Assembly: GCA_946481275.1 (NCBI GenBank) | Contig: CAMLMV010000037.1 | Span: 1 to 64,000 of the forward strand | Length of the DNA stretch: 64,000 nt | Direction of reading: 5' to 3' | DNA from: an uncultured Massilia sp. | Lineage (GTDB): Bacteria > Pseudomonadota > Gammaproteobacteria > Burkholderiales > Burkholderiaceae | In this document: positions 53,498-62,444 of the stretch, piece by piece | How the letters are laid out: each line of letters opens with the position of its first letter | Position numbering within the stretch: position 1 is the first letter of the stretch | The notes under the pieces: generated by a model | What the model was told of the DNA's origin: nothing | What the model saw: the letters and a program-made list of their open reading frames with translations, nothing else | Database searches by the model: none | Translations under genes and position numbers: made by a program

Positions 53498-56134
53498 ATG
53501 AGACAGTCGATGGGACGGACCACCGCAATCGCGGGCGCGGTGACGATATTGGTAATGGGCATCGCGGCACAGGCGCGCGCGCAGGACGGTGGCACGCCGG
53601 ACGCGCAGACCGTGATCGTGACGGGCGTGCGCGCGGCACTGGAACAGTCGCTGCGCCAGAAGCGCAACGCGGATGCCGTCGTCGAGGTGGTGACGGCCGA
53701 GGATATCGGCAAGATGCCCGACAAGAACGTGGCCGACGCGATCCAGCGCCTGCCCGGCGTGAACACGCAATCGTCCGCGGGCGGCGAGGGCGGCTTCGGC
53801 GAGAACGACCGCGTCAGCCTGCGCGGCACGAGCCCCAGCCTGCAGCAGACGCTGTTCAATGGCCACGCGATCAGCACGGGCGACTGGTTCGTGCTGAACC
53901 AGTACGGCGGCAACGTGGGCCGCTCGTCGAGCTTCTCCCTGCTGCCGTCGGAGCTCGTCGGTTCCATCGTCGTGCAGAAGAGCGCCACCGCCGATCTCGT
54001 CGAAGGCGGCGTGTCGGGCGCCATCAACGTGATCACGCGCCGCCCGCTCGACTTCCGCCAGCCCCTGACGGTGGAAGCGTCCGTGCAGGCCAACTACAAC
54101 GACCTCGCGAAAAAGACCGAGCCGCAGGTGTCGGCTCTCGTGAGCTGGAAGAACGCGGCCAATACGTTCGGCGTGCTGCTGCAGGGCTTTTCGGAAAAGC
54201 AGAGCGTGCGCCGCGACGGCCAGGAGATCCTCGGCTACACCCCGATCAGCGCGACGAGCGCCGCCGCCGTCGCGAACCCGTCGCTGGCCGGCGTGAAGGT
54301 CCCGACGTTCATTGGCGCCGCGTTCTTCGAGCAAAAGAAGAAGCGTGAAGGCGGCGCCTTCGACATCGAAGCGAAACCCACGCGCGACATCGGCGTCGAC
54401 CTGAACGGCTTCTATTCGAAACTGAGCGCGCCGCACCAGAACACGAACTGGCTGGCCGCGCCCGCGAACTCCATCAACAGCGCGAACCTGATCCCGACGG
54501 GCCCCGTGGTCCGCAACGGCACGCTCGTCGGCGCGACGTTCTCTAGCAACTCGGGCGAGGTCGACAACATCTACCGTCCGGATGCGGGCGGCGAATCGTG
54601 GTACATCGACCTGAACGGCCGCTGGCGCGTCAACGAAGACCTGGGCTTCACGGGCAAGATCGGCCGCACGCACGGCATCGGCTGGGACCACGGCGACGTC
54701 TACTACCAGAACAACGTCGACGGCGGCATGATGTACGCGCTGAACGGCATGACGCCGGCCACCGTCAGCTACCCGGGCGGGAACACGACGAAGCCGGGAT
54801 CGACGGCGTGGGCGGGCGGCGGCGAGGCGCAGTCGGTCGACAAGGAAAAGTATGCGCAGGTCGACGGCACCTGGCGCGTGCGCGACAACCCGTGGCTGCA
54901 GGGCGTCCGCTTCGGCGCGCGCTGGACGGACCATAAACGCACCGCCGAGCACCCGCTGGAAACGCGCCCCGGCCCGAACGGCTTCAGCAATCCGGGACCG
55001 GTGTGGAACGGCGAGATGTACCCGTCCGACTTCGGCTCGGACCTCGGCGGCAGCGTCTTCAACAACTACTTCAAGTACAGCGGTCCGGCGCTCGGCGCCT
55101 GGGGCGCGGTGCCGGGCAACCGCCTGCTCGACTTCACCTTGCGCCACAACTGGCTCGACGAATTCAAGGTGGCCGAGAAGACGGCGGCCGTGTACGGCAT
55201 GGCCGACATCGGCGGCGACAGCTGGAGCGGCAACGTCGGCCTGCGCGCCGTCGAGACGCGCCAGACGACCGTCGTGAACCTGCCGGGCGGCCAGAATCCG
55301 ATCACCGGTTCCGCGTTCGGTCCGTACACGCCGACGACCTATGAACGCAAGTACCGCGACTACCTGCCGAGCGCGAACGTGAAGTTCGACGTGCGCCAGG
55401 ATCTCGTCGTCCGCGCCGGCATCGCCAAGACGATGGCGCGTCCGGACTACAGCGCGCTGGGCGGCTCGGTGTCGCTGAACGACGACGCGCTGTCTGGCAG
55501 CGGCGGCAACGTCAAGCTCGATCCGATCCGCTCCGTCAACTACGACCTGTCGGCCGAGTGGTACTACATGCCGAAGGCGATGCTGTCGGCGGGCCTGTTC
55601 TACATGGACTTCAGCTCCATCGTCGCGCAGGGCACGAGCACGGGCAGCTATTACAACAACAAGCGCGGCGCGTTCACCGACTACCAGATCACGTCGCCGT
55701 ACAACACGACCGCCACCAACAAGGGCATCGAGCTGTCCTGGCAGCAGCCGCTCTGGAACAACTTCGGCATGCTCACCAACTACACGTGGGCCGACGGCGA
55801 GCTGGATGGCGGCGGCGAGATGCTCAACGCATCGAAGAACACGTACAACGTGACGGGCTACTACGAGAACGACAGGTTCAGCGCGCGCCTCGCCTACAGC
55901 TATCGTTCGTCGTACAAGGCCGGCGTCGACCGCGGCGCGAGCCAGCACGTGGACTCGATGCCGTCGCTCGCCGCGTCGGTGAACTTCAAGATCAACGAGC
56001 ACCTGACGGTCACGTTCGACGCGCTGAACCTCACCAACGAGACGATCAAGATGTACGCCGAGAACAAGGACCAGCCGCGCGCGTTCTACTCGAACGGCCG
56101 CACCTTCTACCTCGGCCTGCGCGGCAAGCTCTGA
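53498..56134 (+). CDS. TonB-dependent outer-membrane receptor (saccharide type)
   Basis: This 878-residue receptor has a signal peptide (about residues 1-28) followed by a TonB-box region and plug domain (AQTVIVTGVRAALEQSLRQ, AEDIGKMPDKNVADAIQRLP, then VNTQSSAGG). A 22-strand barrel ends with FYLGLRGKL. The plug signature is of the type seen in carbohydrate-linked receptors of Caulobacter and Xanthomonas relatives. The ATG at 53498 has GGGAGAGC upstream; the ORF extension to 53408 lacks a signal. It lies 2 nt before a GH20 hexosaminidase gene, so chitin or GlcNAc oligosaccharide uptake is likely. The substrate is inferred from context. Confidence 0.9.
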   Translation: MRQSMGRTTAIAGAVTILVMGIAAQARAQDGGTPDAQTVIVTGVRAALEQSLRQKRNADAVVEVVTAEDIGKMPDKNVADAIQRLPGVNTQSSAGGEGGFGENDRVSLRGTSPSLQQTLFNGHAISTGDWFVLNQYGGNVGRSSSFSLLPSELVGSIVVQKSATADLVEGGVSGAINVITRRPLDFRQPLTVEASVQANYNDLAKKTEPQVSALVSWKNAANTFGVLLQGFSEKQSVRRDGQEILGYTPISATSAAAVANPSLAGVKVPTFIGAAFFEQKKKREGGAFDIEAKPTRDIGVDLNGFYSKLSAPHQNTNWLAAPANSINSANLIPTGPVVRNGTLVGATFSSNSGEVDNIYRPDAGGESWYIDLNGRWRVNEDLGFTGKIGRTHGIGWDHGDVYYQNNVDGGMMYALNGMTPATVSYPGGNTTKPGSTAWAGGGEAQSVDKEKYAQVDGTWRVRDNPWLQGVRFGARWTDHKRTAEHPLETRPGPNGFSNPGPVWNGEMYPSDFGSDLGGSVFNNYFKYSGPALGAWGAVPGNRLLDFTLRHNWLDEFKVAEKTAAVYGMADIGGDSWSGNVGLRAVETRQTTVVNLPGGQNPITGSAFGPYTPTTYERKYRDYLPSANVKFDVRQDLVVRAGIAKTMARPDYSALGGSVSLNDDALSGSGGNVKLDPIRSVNYDLSAEWYYMPKAMLSAGLFYMDFSSIVAQGTSTGSYYNNKRGAFTDYQITSPYNTTATNKGIELSWQQPLWNNFGMLTNYTWADGELDGGGEMLNASKNTYNVTGYYENDRFSARLAYSYRSSYKAGVDRGASQHVDSMPSLAASVNFKINEHLTVTFDALNLTNETIKMYAENKDQPRAFYSNGRTFYLGLRGKL

Positions 56135-56136
56135 TC

Positions 56137-58563
56137 GTGTCGCAACAAGAGAAAGTCGCCGGTGCGCCGGCCGCCGTGACGTGGGCGTGCGTGTCCAACC
56201 TCGTCGCGGACGAGGTGTTCGCGGCGCGCCTGACGCTCACCAACGTGTCGGGCGCGCCGATCGCGGCGGGATGGACCGTGTACTTCAACGCGTGCCGGCG
56301 CGTGGTCGCCGGCAGCGTGAGCGCGGGTTTCCACATGGAGCACGTCAACGGCGACCTGTTCGCGCTGCGCCGCACGGGGGGTGAAGCGTGGCAGCCGGGC
56401 GAGACGCTGGACGTGCGCTACGAGGCGCAGTTCTGGGCCATCAGCCTGACGGACGCGCCGCTCGGCTTCTACCTCGCCGAAGCGGACGGGCGCACGGTCG
56501 ACCTGGGCGATGCGGACGTCACGCCGTTCGCGCGGCCGGAACAGCAGCAGCGCCATGCGCGCGACGTGCTGCCGCCGGCCGACGCGGCCTGGCGCTGGCG
56601 CGAGAACGGCAGCCTGCGCCTGCTGCCGCCGGAAGAAGTGGGACGCATCACGCCGACGCCGGTCTCGGCCCGGTTCGCGGAGGCGCGCTGCCGCCTGTCG
56701 GCGTCCAGCGAGATCATGGCAGGTGCCGCGCTGGCAGGCGAAGCGGCGCTGCTGCGTGCGCTGCTGGCCGATCTGCCGGAGGGCGACGGCGCGCGCATCC
56801 TGCTGGAGATCGGCGCCGTGGCGGCCGAAGGGCCGGAGGCTTACCGCCTCGACATCGGCCCCGACACGATCCTTGTGCGCGGCGCCGGCGCGCCCGGCGT
56901 GTTCAACGGCATCCAGACGCTGGCCCAGCTGCTGGATGCCGACGGCGGCCTGCCGTGCGGCCGCGTGCTCGACGCGCCGCGCTTCGGCTACCGCGGCATG
57001 ATGCTCGACGTGGCGCGCCACTTCGCCTCGGTCGCCACGGTGAAGCGCCTGCTCGACTGCATGGCGCGCTATAAACTGAACCGGCTGCACCTGCACCTGA
57101 CGGACGACGAAGGCTGGCGCTTGCGGATCGACGCGCTGCCGGAACTGACGGACATCGGCAGCAAACGGGGCGTGGCCGGCGATCACACGCTGCCGCCGTC
57201 GTTCGGCTCGGGCGCCGACGTGGGCACGTCGTCCGGCACGGGCTACTACGACGCGGACGACTTCATCGACATCCTGCGCTACGCGCATGCGCGCCACATC
57301 GAAGTCATCCCGGAATTCAACATGCCGGGCCACGCGCGCGCGGCCGTGCTGGCGATGCGCGCGCGCCACGACCGCCTGCGCGCGCAGGGCGACGTCGAAG
57401 GAGCGGAGCGCTACCTGCTGAGCGATCCGTACGACGCCTCCGTCTACGAATCCGTGCAGCTGTGGCGCGACAACGTGATCTGCATCGCGCTGCCGTCGGT
57501 CGACCGCTTCATCGACACGGTCGTCGCCCACGTGGCCGCGCTGTACCGCGAGGCCGGCGTGCCGCTCAAGACCATCCACACGGGCGGCGACGAGGTGCCG
57601 CTGGGCGCGTGGGAAGGTTCGCCGCGCTGTCGGGCACTGATGCGCGAGCGGGGCTGGACCCGTATCGCGCAGCTGCAGGCGGATTTCGTCGACCGCTGCC
57701 GCGCGATCCTTGCACGCCACGGCCTCGCGTTCGCGGGCTGGGAAGAAACGGCCCTCGTGTACGAAGATGGCGGCCCCGGTTTCCAGGTCTATGCGTGGAA
57801 CAACGCGTGGGGCTCGGGCAAGGAAGACGTCGCATACCGCCTCGCCAATGCCGGTTACGACGTCGTGCTGGCGAATGCCGCCAACCTGTATTTCGACCTC
57901 GCGTATGCGAAGGATCCGCAGGAACCGGGCTATTACTGGGCCGGCTTCGTCGAGACGCGCCATGCGTTCGGCTTCTGCCCGCTGGACATGATCGTCAGCG
58001 CGGCCACCGACCCGATGGGGAGAAGCGTACCGCCGGAGCGCCTGGCCGCGATGACACGCCTGACGGCCGAAGGCCGGCGCCGCATTGTCGGCCTGCAGGG
58101 GCAGCTGTGGGGAGAGAATGCCCGCACGCGCGACCGCGTCGAATACCTGGCCGCCCCGCGCCTCGTGGCGCTGGCGGAGCGGGCGTGGGCGCCGGATCCC
58201 GGCTGGTGTGCCATCGCGGATGCCGGGGAGCGTGCGCGTGCGATGGACGACGCGTGGAACGAATTCGCCAACCGCCTCGGCCAGAGAGAGTTGGCACGGC
58301 TCGACCGCGCGCCGCTGGCCTACGGGTACCGGTTGCCGCCGCCGGGCGCGGTCGCCAATGGCCGGACGGTCCACGCGAACGTCGCCCTGCCGGGCCTCGC
58401 GCTGCATTACACTCTGGACGGCAGCGAGCCCGATGCCGCCAGCCCGCGCTACACGGCACCGGTGGAGGCAGGGCAGGGCGCCGCCGTGTTCAAGGTCGCC
58501 ACCTTCGACACGCGCGGCCGCAAGAGCGCAACCGTCGTCATCGCACTGGATTCCCATGGATAG
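56137..58563 (+). CDS. Beta-N-acetylhexosaminidase (GH20)
   Basis: This 808-residue enzyme releases terminal GlcNAc. It has an N-terminal CHB_HEX carbohydrate-binding-like domain (about residues 10-130) and a GH20b domain (about 165-280). The GH20 barrel (about 285-640) has the catalytic pair Asp485-Glu486 in HTGGDEVPLG, and substrate-shaping blocks GMMLDVARHFA and FNMPGHARAAV. A C-terminal CHB_HEX_C-type domain (LHYTLDGSEPDAASPRY) follows. The start is a GTG 2 nt after the receptor stop; no signal peptide is visible there, so either the enzyme is cytoplasmic or the start is elsewhere. Its stop overlaps the next gene by 8 nt. Confidence 0.9.
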   Translation: MSQQEKVAGAPAAVTWACVSNLVADEVFAARLTLTNVSGAPIAAGWTVYFNACRRVVAGSVSAGFHMEHVNGDLFALRRTGGEAWQPGETLDVRYEAQFWAISLTDAPLGFYLAEADGRTVDLGDADVTPFARPEQQQRHARDVLPPADAAWRWRENGSLRLLPPEEVGRITPTPVSARFAEARCRLSASSEIMAGAALAGEAALLRALLADLPEGDGARILLEIGAVAAEGPEAYRLDIGPDTILVRGAGAPGVFNGIQTLAQLLDADGGLPCGRVLDAPRFGYRGMMLDVARHFASVATVKRLLDCMARYKLNRLHLHLTDDEGWRLRIDALPELTDIGSKRGVAGDHTLPPSFGSGADVGTSSGTGYYDADDFIDILRYAHARHIEVIPEFNMPGHARAAVLAMRARHDRLRAQGDVEGAERYLLSDPYDASVYESVQLWRDNVICIALPSVDRFIDTVVAHVAALYREAGVPLKTIHTGGDEVPLGAWEGSPRCRALMRERGWTRIAQLQADFVDRCRAILARHGLAFAGWEETALVYEDGGPGFQVYAWNNAWGSGKEDVAYRLANAGYDVVLANAANLYFDLAYAKDPQEPGYYWAGFVETRHAFGFCPLDMIVSAATDPMGRSVPPERLAAMTRLTAEGRRRIVGLQGQLWGENARTRDRVEYLAAPRLVALAERAWAPDPGWCAIADAGERARAMDDAWNEFANRLGQRELARLDRAPLAYGYRLPPPGAVANGRTVHANVALPGLALHYTLDGSEPDAASPRYTAPVEAGQGAAVFKVATFDTRGRKSATVVIALDSHG

Positions 58564-59839
58564 CATCCGTCCCGATCACCTGACACCCGTCGCGTCGCGG
58601 CATCCGCTCGCGTGGGTGCCCACGCTGTACCTCGCGCAGGGCCTGCCGTTCTTCAGCGTCGCTCTCGTGGCGGGGCTGATGTTCAAGAGCATGGGCGTGC
58701 CCAACGAGCAGATCGCGCGCTGGACCGGCGTCCTGGGCCTCGCGTGGGTGTTCAAGGCGTTGTGGAGTCCTTTCCTGGAACTGGCGGCGAGCAAGAAGCG
58801 CGTCGTCGTCGCGCTGCAGGTCGCGGGCGGCATCGCGCTCGCGGCGCTGGCCCTCGCGCTGCAACTGCCCGCGTGGTTCGCGCTGGCGATCGGGTTGCTG
58901 GCCATCGTGTCGCTGGCGTCCAGCACGCACGACATCGCGGCCGACGGTTTGTACATCGCGAACCTGTCCGCGCGCCAGCAGGCCGCGTACGCCGGCTGGC
59001 AGGGCGCGTTCTTCAACGGTGCCAAGTTCCTGTCGCTGGGCGGGCTCGTGATCCTGGCCGGCTTCCTCGAGCAGCGCATCGGTCCCCCGGCCGCGTGGGC
59101 CACCGTGTTCGGGCTGCTCGGCGCGTTGCTGGCGGGGCTCGGGCTGTATCACCTGTGGGCATTGCCGGAGACGGTGCGGACCGCCGCCGGCGCGTCGGTG
59201 CGAGGCACCGTCGACGTACTGGTGGACGTCGTGCGCGCCTTCTTCGCCAAGCCGGGCATCTGGATGGGCATCGTGTTCATCCTGCTGTTCCGCCTCGCGG
59301 AAGGGCAGGTGCAGACGATCGGCCCGCTGTTCCTGCGCGACGCGCGCGAGGCCGGCGGCCTCGGTCTCTCCACGCAGGAAGTGGGTGCCATCTACGGCAC
59401 GGCCGGCACGGCGGCCTTCCTCGTCGGCAGCATTCTCGGCGGCTGGTTCACGTCGCGCGTGGGCCTCAGGCGCGCGATGCCCATCCTGATCGTCGCCATG
59501 AACGTGCCGAACCTCGTGTTCTGGTACCTGGGCGCGCTGCAGCCATCGAACCTGGGCCTCGTCATGGCGGCGCTGTCGCTGGAAATGTTCGGCTACGGCT
59601 TCGGTTTCGTCGGCATGATCCTGTTCATCATGCAGGTGATCGCGCCCGGCCGCTACCAGACGGCGCACTATGCGCTGGGGTCCGGCTTCATGCAGCTGGG
59701 CCTCGTGCTGTCGAAGGTGGCCAGCGGCGACATCCAGCAACTGCTCGGCTACCGCCACTTCTTTCTCTGGGTGGTGTTGTCGGCGCTGCCCGTGCTCGTG
59801 CTGACGCGGTTCGTCAAGATGAAGGCGCTGGAAGAGTGA
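58556..59839 (+). CDS. AmpG-like MFS transporter
   Basis: This 427-residue inner-membrane protein is an MFS permease with about 12 transmembrane segments. It shows the AmpG-type start YLAQGLPFFSVALVAGLMF and the following ALWSPFLELAASKKRVVV loop, then SSTHDIAADGLYIANLSARQ. AmpG carries anhydro-muropeptides (GlcNAc-containing) into the cell. In this operon after a receptor and a GH20 enzyme it may import GlcNAc-containing fragments. The ATG at 58556 lies inside the end of the hexosaminidase gene (8-nt overlap), a sign of coupling. Substrate is inferred. Confidence 0.88.
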   Translation: MDSIRPDHLTPVASRHPLAWVPTLYLAQGLPFFSVALVAGLMFKSMGVPNEQIARWTGVLGLAWVFKALWSPFLELAASKKRVVVALQVAGGIALAALALALQLPAWFALAIGLLAIVSLASSTHDIAADGLYIANLSARQQAAYAGWQGAFFNGAKFLSLGGLVILAGFLEQRIGPPAAWATVFGLLGALLAGLGLYHLWALPETVRTAAGASVRGTVDVLVDVVRAFFAKPGIWMGIVFILLFRLAEGQVQTIGPLFLRDAREAGGLGLSTQEVGAIYGTAGTAAFLVGSILGGWFTSRVGLRRAMPILIVAMNVPNLVFWYLGALQPSNLGLVMAALSLEMFGYGFGFVGMILFIMQVIAPGRYQTAHYALGSGFMQLGLVLSKVASGDIQQLLGYRHFFLWVVLSALPVLVLTRFVKMKALEE

Positions 59840-59891
59840 TTCGCCGGCGCCGGTTTGCTATGCTTGGGGTTTTCGCATTCCGGAGCAGGAC

Positions 59892-60440
59892 ATGGTTTCC
59901 CTACAAGAGCAGCTGATGAAGGCCGGGCTGGTCGACAAGAAGAAGGTCAAGGTCGCCAACCAGGAAAAGGCCAAGCAGCAGAAGATCGAGCGCCGCACGG
60001 GCGTCACGAGCGTCAACGAGACGAAGGAGGCGGTGCTTGAGGCCCAGCGCCAGCAGGCCGAGCGCGCCCGCGCGCTGAACGCCCGGCGCGACGCGGCCGC
60101 CGCGGCGAAGGCCGTCGAGGCCCAGATCGCGCAGATGATCCAGGTGAACCGCCAGCCCAGGGGCAAGGGCAACCTGGACGTCGCCTACAACTTCACGATC
60201 GGCACGAAGATCGAGCGCATCCACGTCTCCGCGGCCGTGCGCGACCACCTGGTGGCGGGCCGCCTGTCCATCGTCGCCCACGCGGGCGGGTTCGAGCTGG
60301 TGCCGCGCGTGATCGCCGACAAGATCGCGGAACGGGCGCCGGACCGCGTCGTGCGCGTCAACAAGGCGGCGGAAGCCGTCGCGGAAGGCGAGGACGACCC
60401 GTACAAGGACTTCAAGATTCCGGACGATTTCGACTGGTGA
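59892..60440 (+). CDS. DUF2058 family protein
   Basis: This 182-residue protein matches DUF2058 (YaiL-like): a basic, Lys/Gln-rich N terminus (LVDKKKVKVANQEKAKQQK), an Ala/Arg-rich helix (about residues 45-80), then NFTIGTKIERIHVSAAVRDHL and a C-terminal acidic tail (EGEDDPYKDFKIPDDFDW). GGAGCAGGAC lies before the ATG. The family's role is unclear, possibly RNA-related given its charge. It is adjacent to the convergent regulator gene, stop to stop. Confidence 0.9.
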   Translation: MVSLQEQLMKAGLVDKKKVKVANQEKAKQQKIERRTGVTSVNETKEAVLEAQRQQAERARALNARRDAAAAAKAVEAQIAQMIQVNRQPRGKGNLDVAYNFTIGTKIERIHVSAAVRDHLVAGRLSIVAHAGGFELVPRVIADKIAERAPDRVVRVNKAAEAVAEGEDDPYKDFKIPDDFDW

Positions 60441-61346
60441 TCAGCGCTTCTTGATCGGGAGTGCCAGCCAGCCGCGCCAGCGGCTGTCGTCTCCGCGCTC
60501 GACCTTCTGGATGTGCGGCCGGGTGCTGTCCAGGCGCCAGACGGCCTGCTTGTCGAGCCAATCCTCGTACATGGAGCGGAAGCGCGGCCATTCGCCGCCG
60601 AAGTCGAGGCAGGCGTAGGCGCCGGCGGGCAGGATGCGCAGGCCCAGGCCGGGGTCGAGCACGGTGTCGTCGGTGCAGCCGAAGTCGTAGCAGTATTCGC
60701 GCTCGCCGGTAAAACCCGGGTCTTCGTCGAACACGCCATACCACGGAGTGCTGGCGGGCAGGCCGTCCGCCTTCTCGCGTTCCTGGATGAAGTCGTGGCA
60801 GGCAAACGACAGCGCCGCGCCGGACTGGCCGAAAAACCGCTGGTAGCGCAGGGTCAGCGCCGGCAGGTTGCGCACGGCGATGCGCGCGGCGATCGTGCCC
60901 GGTTCGGGCGGGCAGTAGGGGGCCAGGATCGCTTCCAGGTCGTCCGGCTCGGCCACGAAGAAACTGACGTCGCTCTCGCGTCCCACCTGCTGGTCCATGT
61001 ACTCCCGCCATCCCCCTTCGCGCCACGCCTTGGCCGACATCGCGAACTGCTGCTTGAAGGCCTTGGCGAACGCCGCGTTCGACGGGAAGCCGCAATCCTG
61101 GGCGATGCGCACGACGGGCACGTCCGGCTCGTGGCGCAGCAGGTGGGCGGCGCGGCGCAGGCGGCGCTTGCGCTGGTATTCGACGGCCGAGAATCCTGTC
61201 AGCTCGCGGAAGATGCGGTCGAAGTGGAACGACGAATAACTGGCCGACGCCGCCAGCGATTTCAATGCGAGCGGATCGCCGACCGAGTCCAGCATCAGGT
61301 CCATCACTTCATACAGGCGCGACACGCGCGCGGCGGTCTTCGACAT
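60441..61346 (-). CDS. AraC-family regulator with GyrI-like effector domain
   Basis: This 301-residue protein has an N-terminal AraC-type DNA-binding domain with two helix-turn-helix units (SLAASASYSSFHFDRIFREL; IAQDCGFPSNAAFAKAFKQQ). A C-terminal GyrI-like domain (about residues 150-300) follows, with the VRNLPALTLRYQRFFGQS strand and the DFGGEWPRF segment. This Rob-like layout binds small molecules through the GyrI-like part. The ATG at 61346 is chosen over the TTG at 61349. No target gene is clear; the nearest genes are DUF2058 and the lipocalin. Confidence 0.9.
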   Translation of the reverse strand: MSKTAARVSRLYEVMDLMLDSVGDPLALKSLAASASYSSFHFDRIFRELTGFSAVEYQRKRRLRRAAHLLRHEPDVPVVRIAQDCGFPSNAAFAKAFKQQFAMSAKAWREGGWREYMDQQVGRESDVSFFVAEPDDLEAILAPYCPPEPGTIAARIAVRNLPALTLRYQRFFGQSGAALSFACHDFIQEREKADGLPASTPWYGVFDEDPGFTGEREYCYDFGCTDDTVLDPGLGLRILPAGAYACLDFGGEWPRFRSMYEDWLDKQAVWRLDSTRPHIQKVERGDDSRWRGWLALPIKKR

Positions 61347-61439
61347 CAACGGCAGTCATTTGCAAAATTGAAATAACTAGTTTCCGTAAATAATATGCCG
61401 TTGGCAAGCGTTTACCGCTGCGGCCACCGCCGAGTGTTG

Positions 61440-62009
61440 TCAGTACGCCGCCTGGGGCGTCATCTCCAGCCTGCTCAGGTCGAACCCCTGCCGCTCCAGC
61501 CGCTCGAGCAGGGCGCCGTACGCCTGGCGCGACACGGTCGGGGTGCGCGACAGGATCCACAGATAATTCCGCCCCGGCTCGCTGACGGCCGCCAGCTGGT
61601 AGTTCGGGTCGAGGTCGATCACCCAGTAGTCGCCCCACACCATCGGCAGGAACGACAGCCAGGCGGGCGCGAACCGCACTTTCAGGGTCGCCGACGTGGG
61701 GCCGCCCAGCTGGCGTGCCGTACCCACGGCTTCGTCGATGGTGCCGTCCGCGCGGCGGCAGCGGTTGATGACTTGCACGGTCTTGTCCGGCAGCAGGCTG
61801 TAATGCGCCGTCGTATTGCTGGCACATTGTTTCTGAAACCGGTTCGGGTATTTTGCAATTTCATACCAGGCGCCCATGTAGCGCGGCACGTCGAGGGCGG
61901 GGATCGGCGTCACGGGCGCGGAACGCGCGCCGCGCTCGGCGGCGAGCAGCGTCGCACTGGCGCCGAGCAGGCCGAGCAGCAAGAGGATCAGGCGGGTATT
62001 CGGGAGCAT
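61440..62009 (-). CDS. Bacterial lipocalin (Blc-like)
   Basis: This 189-residue protein has a Sec signal peptide (MLPNTRLILLLLGLLGASATLLAA). The lipocalin core shows MGAWYEIAKYPNRFQKQC (GxW motif and neighbouring Tyr), VINRCRRADG, and VWGDYWVIDLDPNYQLAAV with the TDY-like motif and final RTP segment. A Cys pair may form a disulfide. Unlike E. coli Blc, there is no lipobox Cys at the signal-peptide end, so it is probably a soluble periplasmic form. It is likely involved in lipid or hydrophobic ligand transport. Confidence 0.9.
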   Translation of the reverse strand: MLPNTRLILLLLGLLGASATLLAAERGARSAPVTPIPALDVPRYMGAWYEIAKYPNRFQKQCASNTTAHYSLLPDKTVQVINRCRRADGTIDEAVGTARQLGGPTSATLKVRFAPAWLSFLPMVWGDYWVIDLDPNYQLAAVSEPGRNYLWILSRTPTVSRQAYGALLERLERQGFDLSRLEMTPQAAY

Positions 62010-62444
62010 GGGACACGTCGTTGAACTGGACTGTGTCTATCGTACGACAACCTGACGTCATGCGTCGCCCGCTGGCACCCAACCTGGGTTGCTAAACATG
62101 CAATCAGGTTGAATTGTGGGAAAGATGTCCGGTGGATTTAATGCTGGCCATTCCGCTGTCGCCTTTCCCTTGAGCTGAGAGCACTTTCTTGATGGCAACA
62201 TGAAAATGTCATGTGCCGCGCGGCTGGAAAAGTCGGTCCGGAAGAATTGTCGAGCGGATAAAAAGAATCATCCTGAAGAGAACGGTTGTGGAGAAAAAAC
62301 AACCGGAAATCCTCAAGTTGCCGAGTTTGTTGCCGTAAAGCATGCGTAAGCGCACCAATAAAATGTATCCTTAGGGAAATAACTTTTAACTGAACATCGC
62401 GCATTGGGCGGCGATCGGACAACTTCAATATAAAAGGTTCAACC
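62010..62444. other. 435-bp leader region of the repeat gene with one hairpin
   Basis: No gene or strong promoter match was found here. It is AT-richer than its surroundings. It contains a perfect 7-bp inverted repeat, CGGTTGT (62283-62289) and ACAACCG (62299-62305), with a 9-nt loop, about 140 nt before the start codon. AAAAGG at 62432-62437 is a plausible ribosome site for the ATG at 62445. The region could act as a long regulatory leader, but this is inference. Confidence 0.6.

Noticed and set aside
53366..56002. 878-codon frame antisense to the TonB receptor
   Set aside because: It has low-complexity Arg/Val/Ala content and no domain; the plus strand encodes a complete receptor.
56107..58566. 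819-codon frame antisense to the GH20 gene
   Set aside because: It has typical shadow composition; the plus strand has GH20 catalytic residues.
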